A stretch of 64,000 nucleotides of DNA from Odobenus rosmarus divergens (GCF_000321225.1 NW_004450402.1:3677997-3741996); one strand, 5' to 3'. Positions 37,745-49,628 are shown, counted from the first letter of the stretch. The notes: a model not told the origin generated them from the letters alone. Numbers and translations are program-made.

Positions 37745-38263
37745 CTGACATCTCCCCATCTCACTTTTCCCCAGTTCCTGGCAACCACCACTTTATTCTC
37801 TGCTTCTATGAGTTTGACTATTTTAGATTCCACGTAGAGAGATCATGCAGTATTTGTCTTTCTGTGCCTGGATATTTCACTTAGCATAATGTCCTTCAGG
37901 TTCATCCATGTTGTCAAAAATAGTAACATTTCCTCTTTTTTTTTTTTTTTTAGGCAGACTAGTATTCCATTGTATATGTAGTATATGTACCACACAGAGA
38001 TTTAATGTTCAGCAATGTGACTATAGTCAACAATACTGTATTGTATACTTAAAATTTGTTAAGAGAGTAGGTAGATCCTAAATGGTCTCACCACACACAT
38101 ACACACAAAATAGTGACTCCGTGAGGTAATGGATATATTAATTAGTTTGATTGTGGTGATTACTTAACAATGTATACATATATAAAAATATCAAGTTGTA
38201 TACATTAAGTATATACATTTTTTATTTGCAATTTATACCTCAGTCAAGGGTGGGGGGGGATAG
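37745..38263 (+). mobile_element. L1M 3' end with inverted 5' part
   Basis: 37745-38000 is L1 sequence on the minus strand: reversed 'ggtggttgccaggaa' near 37781 and reversed 'caatggaatactag' near 37968. 38001-38263 continues on the + strand with the next part of the L1 3' UTR ('gtgactatagtcaacaatac', 'taagagagtaggtagatcct', 'attgtggtgattacttaac'). The two pieces are neighbours in a normal L1, so one inversion at the 5' side explains the arrangement. No target-site duplication is recognisable, which fits great age. Confidence 0.75.
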
Positions 38264-38312
38264 GAAAGAGATGAGCCAGTATCAATCAAAAAAGAAGACA
38301 CTATTTAGTTTT

Positions 38313-38512
38313 TTTTTAAATTTTTTAATTAACATATAATGTATTATTTGTTTCAGGGGTACAGGTCTGTGATTCATCAGTGTTACACAATTCACAGCGT
38401 TCACCATAGCGCATACCCTCCCCAGTGTCCATCACTCAGCCACCCCATCCCTCCCACCACCCTCCACTCCAGGAGATGAATGGATAAAGATGTGGTATAT
38501 ATATATACAATG
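38313..38512 (-). mobile_element. Carnivore L1 3' end, antisense, with 5' inversion and 19 bp TSD
   Basis: A T-run at the left (the A-tail) is followed by the reversed L1 3' UTR ('ggggtacaggtctgtgattc', 'tcaccatagcgcataccctc') up to about 38472. From there about 40 nt switch to the + strand orientation of the ORF2 end ('gaatggataaagatgtggta'). Flanks are gaagacactatttagtttt at 38294-38312 and 38513-38531, a perfect 19 bp target-site duplication, and the next two bases after the right copy are AA. The site is therefore TTTT/AA, the canonical L1 endonuclease site. Confidence 0.92.
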
Positions 38513-40574
38513 GAAGACACTATTTAGTTTTAATAATCAAAAAAGAACAGGAATTTCTAAATCCTAAAACTACCTTTACATACCAAAAGCAAAATTTGAA
38601 GATCTGAGTATCATGAGCCAGTAATAGAGAGAACACAGGATATAATGTAAGAAGTGGTACCGTCAACCTAGGGGAAGAGAAGGTGCATTTCTGGGCCTAG
38701 GAAGTGGGAAGATTGGAGGAGAGCAAAGAGCAGAATGGCAGATGTGATCGTATGAGTGAGCACCCTGAGGTTAGAAACTCTGAGAAGGAAATTAGTCACC
38801 AGGTAATAGAAACTCCAGAGAAGTTGAAGCGAAAGCAGAAAGTAGATGGGCTTTATCTCATTTCTGGCTTGAAACTGGAAGAATTCAACCTCAGGGCACC
38901 CCGAGAGCAGGTAGGGCAGGCAGCAGACAAGGTGGGTGTGGTGGCAACCAGGGGACCCTGCGGCAGAGCCAGAGAGGATAGGCAGCCTGCCTGGGGCTGG
39001 AAGGAAGACATGCTGGAGATTCAGAGGAATTTGATATGATGTGAGCCTAGATGGAACAAGTCAGCATGGGTTCACAAGGACATTAGCAGTGATTGTCAGT
39101 AGAGCACCCAGTGGAGACCAAGTGGGAGAGCACAGCTGTGGAAGCCAGCAGAAATGAAGTAAGACAGCTCTGTGGCTGCTTTGAGGTTGCCTCCCCTCTT
39201 GGGCAGACCTCCAAGAGGACCCCAATGCCATTTTGCCAGAAAGGGAAGAGTGAAACTGAGAAACTGACAGTTTATTAAACATTCCTCCCTCCCCTAATCC
39301 TCTCCTGTTCAGTCTTGGATGGATGCTTATGATGGAGTTTAGATCAGTTATGGAAAGTAAAGTAGCTACGTGCTTTATACAATCTAGATTGCAGTATATA
39401 AAATTTATGACTTCAATATACTACTTCAATATATACTGCACTCCCCCCTCACAGCCCCAAAAGGCCTGAATTATGTGAACACAGATCTGTCTGGTACAGA
39501 GTCTATGGTCTTTCCTCTATTGTATTAACTCCCATCACCCTTCTGTTACACACCCCATCAGACACCTTTACATTGCTGTTTGGCAAACCTATGGATGTAG
39601 ATAAGTAAGGATACAACAGTAAGACTTTCAAGACACTGTGTAGCTGGCTTAATAAATGAACCTAAGAGATGGTGTTCAATGTGCCCTGACCAACTTGCAA
39701 ATAAATCTCTAGTGGAGTGCCATGAAGCTCTATCTTTGATGCTGTATGGAGCTAACGAGAAGCTCAGAGAAAGAACTAAGATGATAGATGTCATCATAAA
39801 AGTTCAAAATGGTCTTGACAGGGTGAAATATTATTTTGAAAACAATTAAGAAGTTTGATTTTTTTTTTGAGTACTCCCAGCAGTCCAAAATAGGGAAACT
39901 TGCTAGGGCATCAGTCCATGAGAGGAAATCACAAACGCTCTGACCAGTAGTGCTATGTAGTTATTGAAAAACAAAACCCCAAAAAACTATTACTTTTTTA
40001 GACTGTATTAATCAAAACAGTCAAAACCTGGAAATGAGTTTAAAGATGATCCAGTCCTAACCTAATTACGAAATACAGATCCATGAGTAAGACCATAGCG
40101 TGCAATCCAGAAAAGTTAGTTATACTCTGAGCTCGTCAGAGGATATGTGGCCTGGGGGGCTTCATTTCGGACTCTACATTTTGGAAGGACAACTAGAGTA
40201 TGTCAGAAGCACTAGAATGTCATGTTGCTGAGGGATCTGGCCACTGAGTTATTTCCATACTGATGGGTGGAACAGAGGTCAGTTAGTCTGTAGCAAAGAA
40301 GAGGCAAAGGATGAGAGTAGGTGGCAACCACCTGCAAACAAATAATTAGTGTCTGTCTTTAGACAGAGAACTTAGAAGAAAGAAAACAAAAACTGCAGAA
40401 TGGCATAAGGAGAAGGTGAAAGAAGCATAAAAACAAGAGAAGGAACCAAGTTCTCCACATTCTCAGCCATCATACACAAAATGATCCCAGCGCACCAGGT
40501 GCCATCTTCACGATCACGCAGCACAGTAGGTCCTGGGCTTCGGTGTTCTTCAGCCTGGTCCTGACTTAACCCCT

Positions 40575-40810
40575 GCAGTTACCGGGCACTCACTGTGGGC
40601 CAAGCTCTGTGCTGAGAACTTTCCCTATATTATGTCTTTAGTCCTTCCAGTACTGTGCGGTGATGCTGTCACGATCCTTTACATTTTACACATAAGGAGA
40701 CCGAGGCTTAAACAGATTGGATAACTTGTCTATGTGAGTGGCAGAGCTAGGGATTAAACCAGATCTTACTGGTCGCAAAGTGGATGAGCTAATCACTAGG
40801 CCACAGTTAT
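40575..40810 (-). mobile_element. MIR SINE, antisense, nearly complete
   Basis: In order: 'cactcactgtgggccaagct', 'cattttacacataaggagac', 'agattggataacttgtctat', 'gtggcagagctagggattaa', 'gatgagctaatcactaggcc'. Confidence 0.85.
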
Positions 40811-40895
40811 CTCCTCCTTAGGATCAGTTTTACAAATCCCAGTACGTTCTATTATTCACATACTGAGCTGATATTGACTGAAGGTAGTAGTTTTC

Positions 40896-41148
40896 TTTTT
40901 TTTTTAATAATTTTTTATTGTTATGTTAACCACCATACATTACATCATTAGTTTTTGATGCAGTGTTCCATGATTCATTGTTTGTGCATAACACCCAGTG
41001 CTCCACGCAGAATGTGCCCTCTTTAATACCCATCACCAGGCTAACCCATCCCCCCACCCCCCTCCCCTCTAGAACCCTGTTTGTTTTTCAGAGTCTATCG
41101 TCTCTAATGGTTCGTCTCCCCCTCCGACTTACTCCCCTTCATTCTTTT
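40896..41148 (-). mobile_element. Carnivore L1 3' UTR, antisense, 5' truncated
   Basis: The T-run at the left, then 'catacattacatcattagtt', 'cagtgttccatgattcattg', 'tgcataacacccagtgctcc' and the C-rich 'aacccatccccccacccccc' tract, is the reversed 3' UTR of young carnivore L1s. It looks less diverged than the other L1 fragments. I could not find a convincing target-site duplication. Confidence 0.88.
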
Positions 41149-41149
41149 T

Positions 41150-41405
41150 CTTTTGACACCATGACAGATTACCACAAACTTGGTGACTTAAAATAACCCA
41201 AGTTTATTACCTTGCAGTTCTGCTGTTCTGAAATCCAGCATGGGTCTCCCTGGGATAAAATCAAGGATTCAGCCCAGTTGCATCCCTTCTGGAGGCTCTG
41301 GGGGAAAATTCATTCTTTGATTTTCCCAGCTTCTAGGGTCTGTCTGAATTCCTTGGCTTGTGGCTCCCTTCTTCTGTTTCATAGGATTAGTGCATGGGCA
41401 TCTTT
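41150..41405 (-). mobile_element. MLT1 LTR fragment, antisense
   Basis: The segments 'gattaccacaaacttggtga', 'tttattaccttgcagttctg', 'ttctggaggctctgggggaa' and 'gaattccttggcttgtggct' are the reversed MLT1 order. It starts directly beside the L1 end, and only about half of an LTR is present. Confidence 0.78.
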
Positions 41406-43137
41406 GGGGAGCTATATTCTTCCTAACATAGGTGCCTGCCCTGTACCAGGTATTGCTCCAGGCAATATGAGATAGACAAGGAGGAGAAAGACAATAGCAA
41501 GTAAACAAATACATATGCCAGACAATGTGTGTGGCAAAAGCAAAAAACAATATAATCATCTCAGTAGCTGCAGGAAAAGCATTTGACCAAATTTAACAGT
41601 CATTCCCCCACCACTTCTTTGCTGGGAATGCTCATCCTCATCTTTCTGGATCTCACCTTAGATGTCTCCTCTTGAAGAAACAGTTTCAGGCATATAAGTA
41701 AGTGCTTAACAAACACAAATGTCTGTTTTTGTTTTTACTTACTTATATAATAGTATTTTAAAATCATACAGTGCTTTCTCAACTTACCCAACAGATGGAT
41801 GTTTATTATCACAGGTGAGTCAATTCACATTTCTGAATAACATGGGCATTGTGATTACATTTTAGTAAAAGCAAACAAGTAAGCAAAACCCCTTTATATG
41901 TGTGTCAGTTGTTGTATGTATTTGTATAAGCGAGGAGAAAAGTGTAGAAGAATATATATCAGGCTGTTAGCGGACAGCAGATGATCAGTTTTGGTTTCTG
42001 CATCTTTGTGCTGATAAATACTCATGGAATGGATGAACAAGGACTGCTAATAATGGTTAAATAATGAGCGGATTCTGTAAGGTAGTGAGCATCCACTGAT
42101 CCTTGAGGACTGAGTGGGTATCATCTTGCTCAAATCATACACTCTTCTGTTTGTTTTGTTTTAGCTACATTTTGACATCTGGGTAACCTAGATGGTTTCC
42201 TAAGTGAATTAAAAACCAAGAGAGCATAAATAATCAATTTCTGTACCGTATCCAACTTGCTTAATAGATTCTTATGCCATAATTTCCTCTTCTGCAAATT
42301 AGGAATAATAGACTTTCTGTAAGAATAACACAATTATACTGGTTAAAAGGCACTTATATTCATAAAGTACCAAAGAGTTGTCGAGTATAAGTGAAAACTC
42401 TCTAATTTTTCTTTTGTGACATCCATGCCAACTGATTATGCTCCAGAAAAATATATTATAAGGCACAGCTATGATCCCCCTTAAAGTTGAATGTATTTGA
42501 ACAAATGTCACCCTTTTTCCATAACCCTTAAAATTAAATATTCTTCCTTTCTGGGTCTGGACACTAAGTGGGGGTCTGGTGGAGGAAGAGCCAAATCCCA
42601 GGCTATTCCTCATACAGAAGCTTTTTCATGATTTTGCACTGTAGCCAGACTGTATCTTTGGATTCCATATAACCTATGTTTGAGTCGTTAGGGCAATTGG
42701 AGCAAACATTCAAAAGAAACTTCAGAGTCATCACCCAAGCTTATAGATAACTCTAAGCCTACACAACTTAGACAAGTATCTGAGATGGCCTTTGAGGATG
42801 AAGGGGAAGACAAATGCTTTCCAAAACCAGATAGATTCTGTGGGAGATTTTCCACACAGACCATACATGCATTGCTTCTTATTTCTCCCTAGTAGAAGAG
42901 TATAGATGTGGCTTTACCCTATGATATTACAGCAGCCTTCTTTCTCCTCTCTTTGATTTCAACTCTCTTGCATTCGCTGATACTCAGCTTATGTCTATTG
43001 GCCATTTCCTCCATGCAAGAAATCAGTGAAGAAAGAAGAAAGAGAGATTGAAGTGCTTTACTTCTCATTTACATCTCTCCATTCTCAACAGTGCCACCCC
43101 CAAGAGCCAAATTGTGTTTTCTTCATAAGCTTTACCT

Positions 43138-43290
43138 TGATTCAATTTTTTCATCTATAAAATGAAGGTAATGATGAGATCTGACTTATATGGCTATTTT
43201 GAGAATTTAATAAGATAATTAACGTAAGATACTTAGAACATTGCCTTGAACAGCGATCACTCATTAAATCATAGCTATAATGAATATTAG
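43138..43290 (+). mobile_element. MIR SINE fragment, sense
   Basis: The segments 'tttttcatctataaaatgaa', 'gagaatttaataagataatt' and 'agaacattgccttgaacagc' are the 3' half of MIR. Confidence 0.75.
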
Positions 43291-45056
43291 CAATATTAGT
43301 ACTCTTCATTTATCATTCCACATTTATTTTATCTTAATAAGGACAGGGTATGTTTAGAGTTCTGACAGATGTGAAGAAATGCAAAAGCCAGAAAGAATTA
43401 ATCAACCTTATAGCTGTGTTAAAGAAAATCTCACGAGCAGCCCAAATTTCACTTCCTATTCATAGGCACTAGTCAAATAAAGAATTACTCCAGTAGATGC
43501 ATCCCTGGCAACCTGAAGTGGTGTGCTATCCCTGCCTTGTTATTCTTGTGGGTGGAGCTCTTTAACACCTTCTCTCAGAATGGCAGAAACATCATTTTCT
43601 CTCTCTCATCTCTTCATTTCCCCTTCATGTCTGCTTATCCTTTGTCACTGAAATTATTCGGCTCTTCCACGCCCAGGCTTAGAATACCCGACCCGGCTCC
43701 AAAGGTCACAGGCCCAAGATGAAACAATTCAGCTTTTTTCCCCCCTAGAATGTTGGGACCTGAGAGAGATGGCAAAGGGCTAGAACTTGGCTAGATAGAA
43801 GCTTTGTATCACATGGGCTGTTTAAATATTCATGCAGCCTCTTCTGGCAGCTAACAAGGCTGCAAACTTTGCCCAGAAAAAGAAAAAGGAAGATAATTAC
43901 TGAATTTCATAGCACTCTGAAATGGCTGCTGTGAAGGAAAAATTTAAGTGCTGATTTTTGGTTTAATCTCTCAGGCAAATGTATTTTTTTTTATTCAACG
44001 CAGGACAATAGGCAAGTGATTAAATGCATTTCTAAGTATTTTTTCTGAGTATGTCATCAGTGTTAGATACCCACTGACATTAATACCATAAAAATGTTTT
44101 GGACTGTCAAAGCCACTTCCTTTATAATTACTTTACTAATGACTTAAAATATTAACTGACACATCCCATTGCAGTCAACAGCTATGTTTATGTAGTAACA
44201 CAGGTTGAAATTATCAGCAACTGAGCAATAGAATAAATCAGAGTGGAAGAAAGACCAAATTATTCTTGAGCTTGGTGGCTCACAATGTGAGGACATTTCA
44301 TTTAGTGAAATGAATTGGCACTATATGTTCTTCATTAGCATATGTGAAGACACCAAAAATGTAGGTGTCTATTCATTGTTTTGTTTGTTTTAAGGAGACA
44401 TTTCCCCTGATTGTAATTAAGATTTTTGTTGTCCTAATTCTGGCTGATAAAATTTAATTAAAACAAAGGAATTTCACAATTTCTGAAACAACATAAAAGC
44501 AAACCTTGTCACTGCACTGAACCTCAAATTCTTTCTTCAAAGTACTGTCTATTCAGTGAAAATCAACTTTATTTTATTTTTTATAATTACAGTCACAAGT
44601 TCTGACCTATCAATTATGCATCCTCCCAATATGGCATACAAAAATGTAAGCATTAAAAACACCCCTTCATCAGTTTGCCCCTTCTAACAATAGTGATCTA
44701 AGATGTCAATTCAGATAAAACAATAGATACTTTAATAGCTAAATATTAATAGTTTAATAGGTACATTAAAAGTTAAAAATGTCACTTGGAATGTCAGTGT
44801 TCAGTGTTTCTAGATGATTCATATTACCTAAGAATTGGCCATTAGTAAATATCAGGTAAGTAAAATTAAATAATCACTTCTTAAATTCTACTTCTAAGAA
44901 AATTCCTTCAAAAAATTCATAACTACGGTTAATTATTTGAACCCTGTAGGCATAGATATGTCTATAAATATGTATGTGTACATATATACAAATATATCAG
45001 ACATATATTAAGAAAATACCTTCATGAAAAGTTGTATTTTTCATTTAATGTTTCAG

Positions 45057-45233
45057 ATGTACATTACCAACACAATCAAAGCCAAAGGAACAAGACTTGC
45101 TAAGCCCGTTTTATGTTTGGGCTTAATGTGTTTGGCCTTTCTTACCGGACTCAACAGAGTAGCGGAATATCGAAATCATTGGTCAGATGTGATAGCAGGT
45201 TTTCTGGTTGGAATATCTATAGCAGTATTTCTG
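45057..45233 (+). CDS. PLPPR5: PLPPR5 internal coding exon (about residues 208-266), C3 motif remnant
   Basis: This 177 nt exon (59 codons, phase 0 at both ends) follows an acceptor reading tcatttaatgtttcag and is followed by donor gtaagt. The translation begins MYITNTIKAKGTRLAKPVL and ends VIAGFLVGISIAVFL. It encodes transmembrane segment 5 (about residues 225-239) and most of segment 6 (about 252-266), joined by the C3 region. In active lipid phosphate phosphatases C3 is S-R-x5-H-x3-D. Here it reads N-R-VAEYR-N-HWS-D, so the first Ser and the catalytic His are both Asn while Arg241 and Asp251 are kept. The exon is isolated by a 32.4 kb intron upstream and an 8.6 kb intron downstream. Its phase-0 ends mean that skipping it would keep the frame but remove two membrane spans. 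Confidence 0.97.
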
Positions 45234-45531
45234 GTAAGTACAAATTTATTTGGATTTCACTGCATTTTTAATTAACTTCTATAATCACCTGCAAGAAAAT
45301 ACAAGTGTGAATCACCAGGTTTCTCTAAATGTGGTGTATCAAATGATAATATGTATATTTTAGGTCATTCATTTCTTCCTCCTTCCTCATTTATTCTGCC
45401 TAAAGTCAAATTTGGGGATGAAAAATACATAAATTCTACACTCAAAGGTGAACAAAATATTTTCACATAAAATGGAATAGGGCTAGAACACTCAGTCCTC
45501 CCTGGATAGTTTTTAAGACTAGGTTGCTTGG

Positions 45532-45731
45532 GGGGCGCCTGGGTGGCTCAGTCGTTAAGCCTCTGCCTTTGGCTCAGGTCATGATCCCAGGGTCCTGGGA
45601 TGGAGCCCCGCATCAGGCTCCCTGCTCAGCGGGAAGCCTGCTTCTCCCTCTCCCACTCCCTCTGCTTGTGTTCCCTCTCTCACTCTGTCTCTCTCTGTCA
45701 AATAAATAAATAAAATCTTAAAAAAAAAAAA
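45532..45731 (+). mobile_element. CanSINE (SINEC), sense, well preserved
   Basis: An almost perfect head 'ggggcgcctgggtggctcag', then 'tcaggtcatgatcccagggt', a CT-rich linker and 'aaataaataaataaaatctt' plus A14. The target-site duplication is aagactaggttgcttgg (45515-45531) and aagactaggtttcttgg (45732-45748), 17 bp with one mismatch, preceded by TTTT. The open frame at 45524-45709 is repeat only. Confidence 0.97.
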
Positions 45732-47009
45732 AAGACTAGGTTTCTTGGATATTTTAAAAATTTCCTCAGGTCACTTTTCATCCCAGAGTATCTAGAGCAT
45801 CCCAAAGTACCCCAGGGCCTCAGCATAGTATCCTCCATGAACTGCCATGTCACAGCTCTGGCTAACAGGTAAACCTCATTTGAGAGATGAATTAGTTCCC
45901 TTCAGTAACTAAAAATCCATGGATGGTTTCCAAGACAGTACCACCTCAAGTCAGATTTTGCCAAGAGGTGAAGAGCATATGTAGTGATTTCTAATGAAGT
46001 AAGCATGCCATCTCTATTCCTTTTATAAAATCTCCTTGGAATGTTACTACAAGGTTTGGTTGTTGGAAAATATATTTTAGTCTGGCTTTAGAAATAATCA
46101 ATCCATTATAAGCTTGAGTCTATAACATTTAACCCAGATGGAAAATGTGTAGACTATAAATCAAAACATACTTTTGCATGACACGTTATAATAGGAAGAA
46201 ACACTTTATTTCCATTTTGATTACATTTAAATTGCTTCTCATGCTTAACTTCCTTTCCTCAGCTCCTTTCCCTAGTTCATAACCAGTAAGCAAAAACTTG
46301 TATGAACCTTTCCAGCTAAAAATTTGTGTGCCGGGCATTTTAAATAGGCAATGTTCTGTAGAACCTCCTGTGGTAGAGTGGTGAGTATGACCGCATCCCT
46401 GCCCCATGCCCTGTACTGCTTTTCTTCCTGATGTCACTCCCTCTGATTCCCCAGGTGACTGGGAGCCTAGGCCCACCCCCATCTCTCTCCCAGAGATATC
46501 GTATGGCTCCAGGAAAACTGGGGCCCAGGCTTGGGCCAGAGCCTTTTCATTTCTTTCACTCACCACATGTGAAGCAGATTGAAACATTTAAAACAAAACA
46601 AGGCAAACACCTTACATAAACCCTAAGAAAAGAACTACCAAAAGTGAAAATTTCAAAGCACTAGTGTCAGATGTAACTGTGTTTTGGCTCCGTGGGTCCA
46701 GAACCTCTTCACTTGGCATCCATCTCATCAGTCTTCCTACTTATTTTCCTGTGGCCATTGCCAACTTCCCTTCACTTCCAATAAACATCCTGACCCCCTG
46801 CAAGACCGAATCTAGAACACTAATCTCTTCCCAGTCACTTCCTCATCTGAGAACCAGGTGGTGAATGAGTTGGACTGTGGATCCCCTTGGGCTCAAGCCC
46901 TTCTGATTGCACATATTCAGAACCTTCCACAATGGTTCTTCAGACATTGCCACACACCTGGAAAATGACCTTATGAAAAGGTCACGTGAAGATAATGCTT
47001 TAACTGTCA

Positions 47010-47330
47010 TCACTAAACAAACATTTGTGCATTCATACACAACCGTTTCTGAGTATGAGTGCCTACAGGTGCCAGGCACTGTGCCAAGCACTGGGGATGC
47101 AAGGAGGCTCAGATAAACATGATCTGTCTCCTGTGGGAGTTACAGTCTGGTTCAGGGGTCAGACAATAATAGGTTATTTCCTCAACTATTATTCCCTTCC
47201 TCTCTTCCTTCATAACGGAAACATTTACTGAGCTCCTGTTAAAATCCAGGCACTGTGCTTGGTGCTGGGGATTAAGTACATGAAAAAGATACAGTTTACT
47301 TAAATAGATCACAAGATAGACACCAAGAGT
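47010..47330 (-). mobile_element. L2 fragments, antisense, two partial copies
   Basis: The motif 'ccaggcactgtgccaagcac' plus 'tggggatgcaaggaggctca' at 47070-47110 and a second 'ccaggcactgtgcttggtgc' at 47247-47266 are each the reversed L2 3' end. Two adjacent copies of the same terminus suggest two insertions or a duplication. Confidence 0.65.
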
Positions 47331-47754
47331 TTTATAGAAGGTTAAAGGTAATGATATCGGTTCATATACTCAGGAGATCTCTGTTGGGATTAAGGACAGT
47401 CAGAAAGGGAAGGGGATACATTAACTTGCAAGGTTTGTAAAGCAGGGAGGTCTAAGGAGGGGCATAAGGAATGAGAGGCAAAGAGCACAGTGCGCAGAGG
47501 CAATATAAAATGCTTCATAAAACAGGCATTTATGGAGCCCTTAGTCTATTGTGGGCCTGGGCACAGCATGCACATGAGGGGCAGTGGCATCCTGGAATGA
47601 CACCAGTCATCCAGCATGAGTGACAAGAGTGGAAAATTGAAGAACACAGGGGTAGTTATCCTGAATGGCCTTGTAGGTTACAATAATCTGGGCTTTTTCT
47701 CTTTGTAATGGAGGTGACTTGAGAGCCACAGTCAGAGTTCAAGTGAGTTAAAGC

Positions 47755-47950
47755 TGGTTGAATCTCAGCTTCCTTATTTACTCTGTGCCATTATGCAGTT
47801 TTCCTCATTTGTGCCATTACCAATGGACCTTTCCGAGCCTCAGGTTCTTCCTCATTAAATGAGGCCAATAACCGCCTCCTTAAAGCTTATAAAGACTTAA
47901 AAGTTTAAATGAAATAGTGTATGTTCAACAAATGGACACATGAATGACTG
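47755..47950 (+). mobile_element. MIR SINE fragment, sense
   Basis: The segments 'ggttgaatctcagcttcctt', 'gagcctcaggttcttcctca' and 'aatgaggccaataaccgcct' follow the MIR order with divergence. Confidence 0.65.
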
Positions 47951-48419
47951 AAGTCAGTCCCATAAATGATAGTTTGCTTCCTTTCAGCCCCTTTTACTCA
48001 ATGATACAATCCGTGCTTTGAAAGTAGGTTTGTTGGAAAGTAAAACTCCAGATGAGGATAGAGGAGGCAAGTTGTGCAGAACTAGGGAAGTCAGATGGCC
48101 CAAATCAGACCTCTGTGAGCACAGAGAGAAGGGAGGCTATCTGGGAGGTCTATGGAGATGGAAGGCTTGGACCTTGATGGCACACTGGGGATGACGGAGG
48201 CGAAGAAGAAGAGCAATCTGTGATAGTTCCCGGGCTTCTCATTTGGGCAAGTAGAACATTTATTCTGAGCAGCGACTCCAGCTCTGGCTTGCAATATCCT
48301 GGGGTGTCTCCAATTATCTTGCAGTGTGTGCAGAACTCTGAAATGGTTCCAGAATAAAATGAGCACTAACCTACTCCAAGACTCTGTGTCACAGTTAAAG
48401 GCATCCACATCCCCCAGTC

Positions 48420-48780
48420 ACCCAGACCCAATGTCTAGCGTCTGTCTTTGACTCATTCTTCTCGTTCATCCCCCACACCCAGTGATTCATCTGGTCCCAG
48501 TTTATTTCCACTACAAAATGTCTCCTCCACATTTCATTTCTTGGCCATTCTGACCAAAATGTATACTGTGGGATTGTACTCAATTTTTGAGATTAGTGCT
48601 TTTTCCCTTTCTTCTATCTCTGGATTCCTAACTGCCTCCTCACTTCGGACTCTCCTCCAAATACCTCCCATTCTGCTTCTCTTTTCTTTAGAACATAATC
48701 CGTTGCTAATAACAAGACAAAGCAAAACAAAACAAACCTCATTCCTGCTGCATTAAACCCAGATACGTCCACTGGGCTTC
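48420..48780 (+). mobile_element. L2-type LINE fragment (tentative)
   Basis: The segment 'gtctgtctttgactcattct' with a following CT-rich stretch resembles the same ancient LINE block as 22430-23270. Open frames here are not genes. Confidence 0.4.
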
Positions 48781-48944
48781 TGGGATTGTCCGTAATCTAG
48801 CTGCCTTTTTCCCAGCCAAGTTTATTTTCCCTCCTTGCAGGGGAATCCTCCACTCCGTTTCCTTACCCCCACAGACAGGTTCTGTCCAGCCTTTATGTTT
48901 GCCCCAGTGAGAATGCCCATTCCTCTGTATATTTTAGAGAGCCA

Positions 48945-49030
48945 TATGAACCTAGGTTTGAATCTTGCTTTTGCCACATGCTGCGCGTGTGACCTTGAAC
49001 AGGTCACTTGTCTCCTCATTTTTTCTAACG
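48945..49030 (+). mobile_element. MIR SINE core fragment, sense
   Basis: The sequence 'gaacctaggtttgaatcttg' followed by 'gtgtgaccttgaacaggtca' is the MIR central core. Confidence 0.75.
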
Positions 49031-49059
49031 CTAATGAGACCTCCCTGACCTGTATTTAA

Positions 49060-49300
49060 AATGGCTTTCCCTCCCCCAAGGAATCCTTTCCTCATTCCCT
49101 ATTCACTTTTCTCCGTAGCATGTTTCAACTTTAATATACCACATAAAATATTTTTGTTTCTGTTTTTGCTCAAACCCACTAGGATGTAAGCTGTGCATGG
49201 AGAAGGCGTTTGTTTTCTTTACCGTGAATTCTCAGTACTCAGTACAGGGTCTGGTAGTTAGGGGGTTCTCAGGAAATACTTGATGGATGAATGAATGAAT
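49060..49300 (+). mobile_element. L2 3' end, sense
   Basis: The order 'caaacccactaggatgtaag', 'tgtgcatggagaaggcgttt', 'agtacagggtctggtagtta' and the terminal 'gatggatgaatgaatgaat' matches the 3' end of L2. Confidence 0.75.
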
Positions 49301-49628
49301 GGGGAACTGGTTTATTTCTTCCCAGAGCTCTTTCAAGGGTTAAGTGAAATCCCATATGTAGTAAGTACAGTTCAGTGTGTGGTGCAGAGAAGGAGTTGGA
49401 GATCATGGTCCTCACCTTTGATGACTATTGAGATCCTTTTCGCACTTGAGATTTTTCTCAGACAAGTCCCAACTTGCCCAAAAGGTGTCCCTGACTACCT
49501 TGTTCTCTCATTTTTCCTGAGTTTCCACTGCCCTCAAAGTCTGGCCTATTATATTCTAATGAGGATTAATATCCTGTCCTGTTTATCACTCTCATCCCCT
49601 GTGCATTTTCTTTAAAGTTAGAGAACAG

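Larger units (their letters stand above)
12643..45056 (+). other. PLPPR5: PLPPR5 intron, 32.4 kb
   Basis: This is the largest intron in the window, from donor gtaagt to acceptor tttcag. It contains four CanSINEs, three antisense MLT1 LTRs and one sense MLT1 LTR, an antisense ERVL-type fossil, a split hAT element, two inverted L1 insertions, an L1 3' end and many MIR/L2 pieces, listed separately. Stretches in which I see neither gene nor named repeat include 12900-14600, 14950-16150, 23680-24900, 27000-28600, 34240-36350, 38540-40570 and 41430-45050. A region at 13050-13520 has a 128-codon antisense open frame and several CpGs but no recognisable homology. Confidence 0.9.

Noticed and set aside
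45524..45709. An open frame in the SINE at 45532, and tRNA-like heads in all CanSINEs
   Set aside because: The SINE head derives from tRNA-Lys but is not a functional tRNA gene. The frames are repeat sequence.
46186..46587. A 133-codon minus-strand open frame
   Set aside because: It has no recognisable domain, no splice support and no start or promoter context. I treat it as a chance frame in intron sequence.
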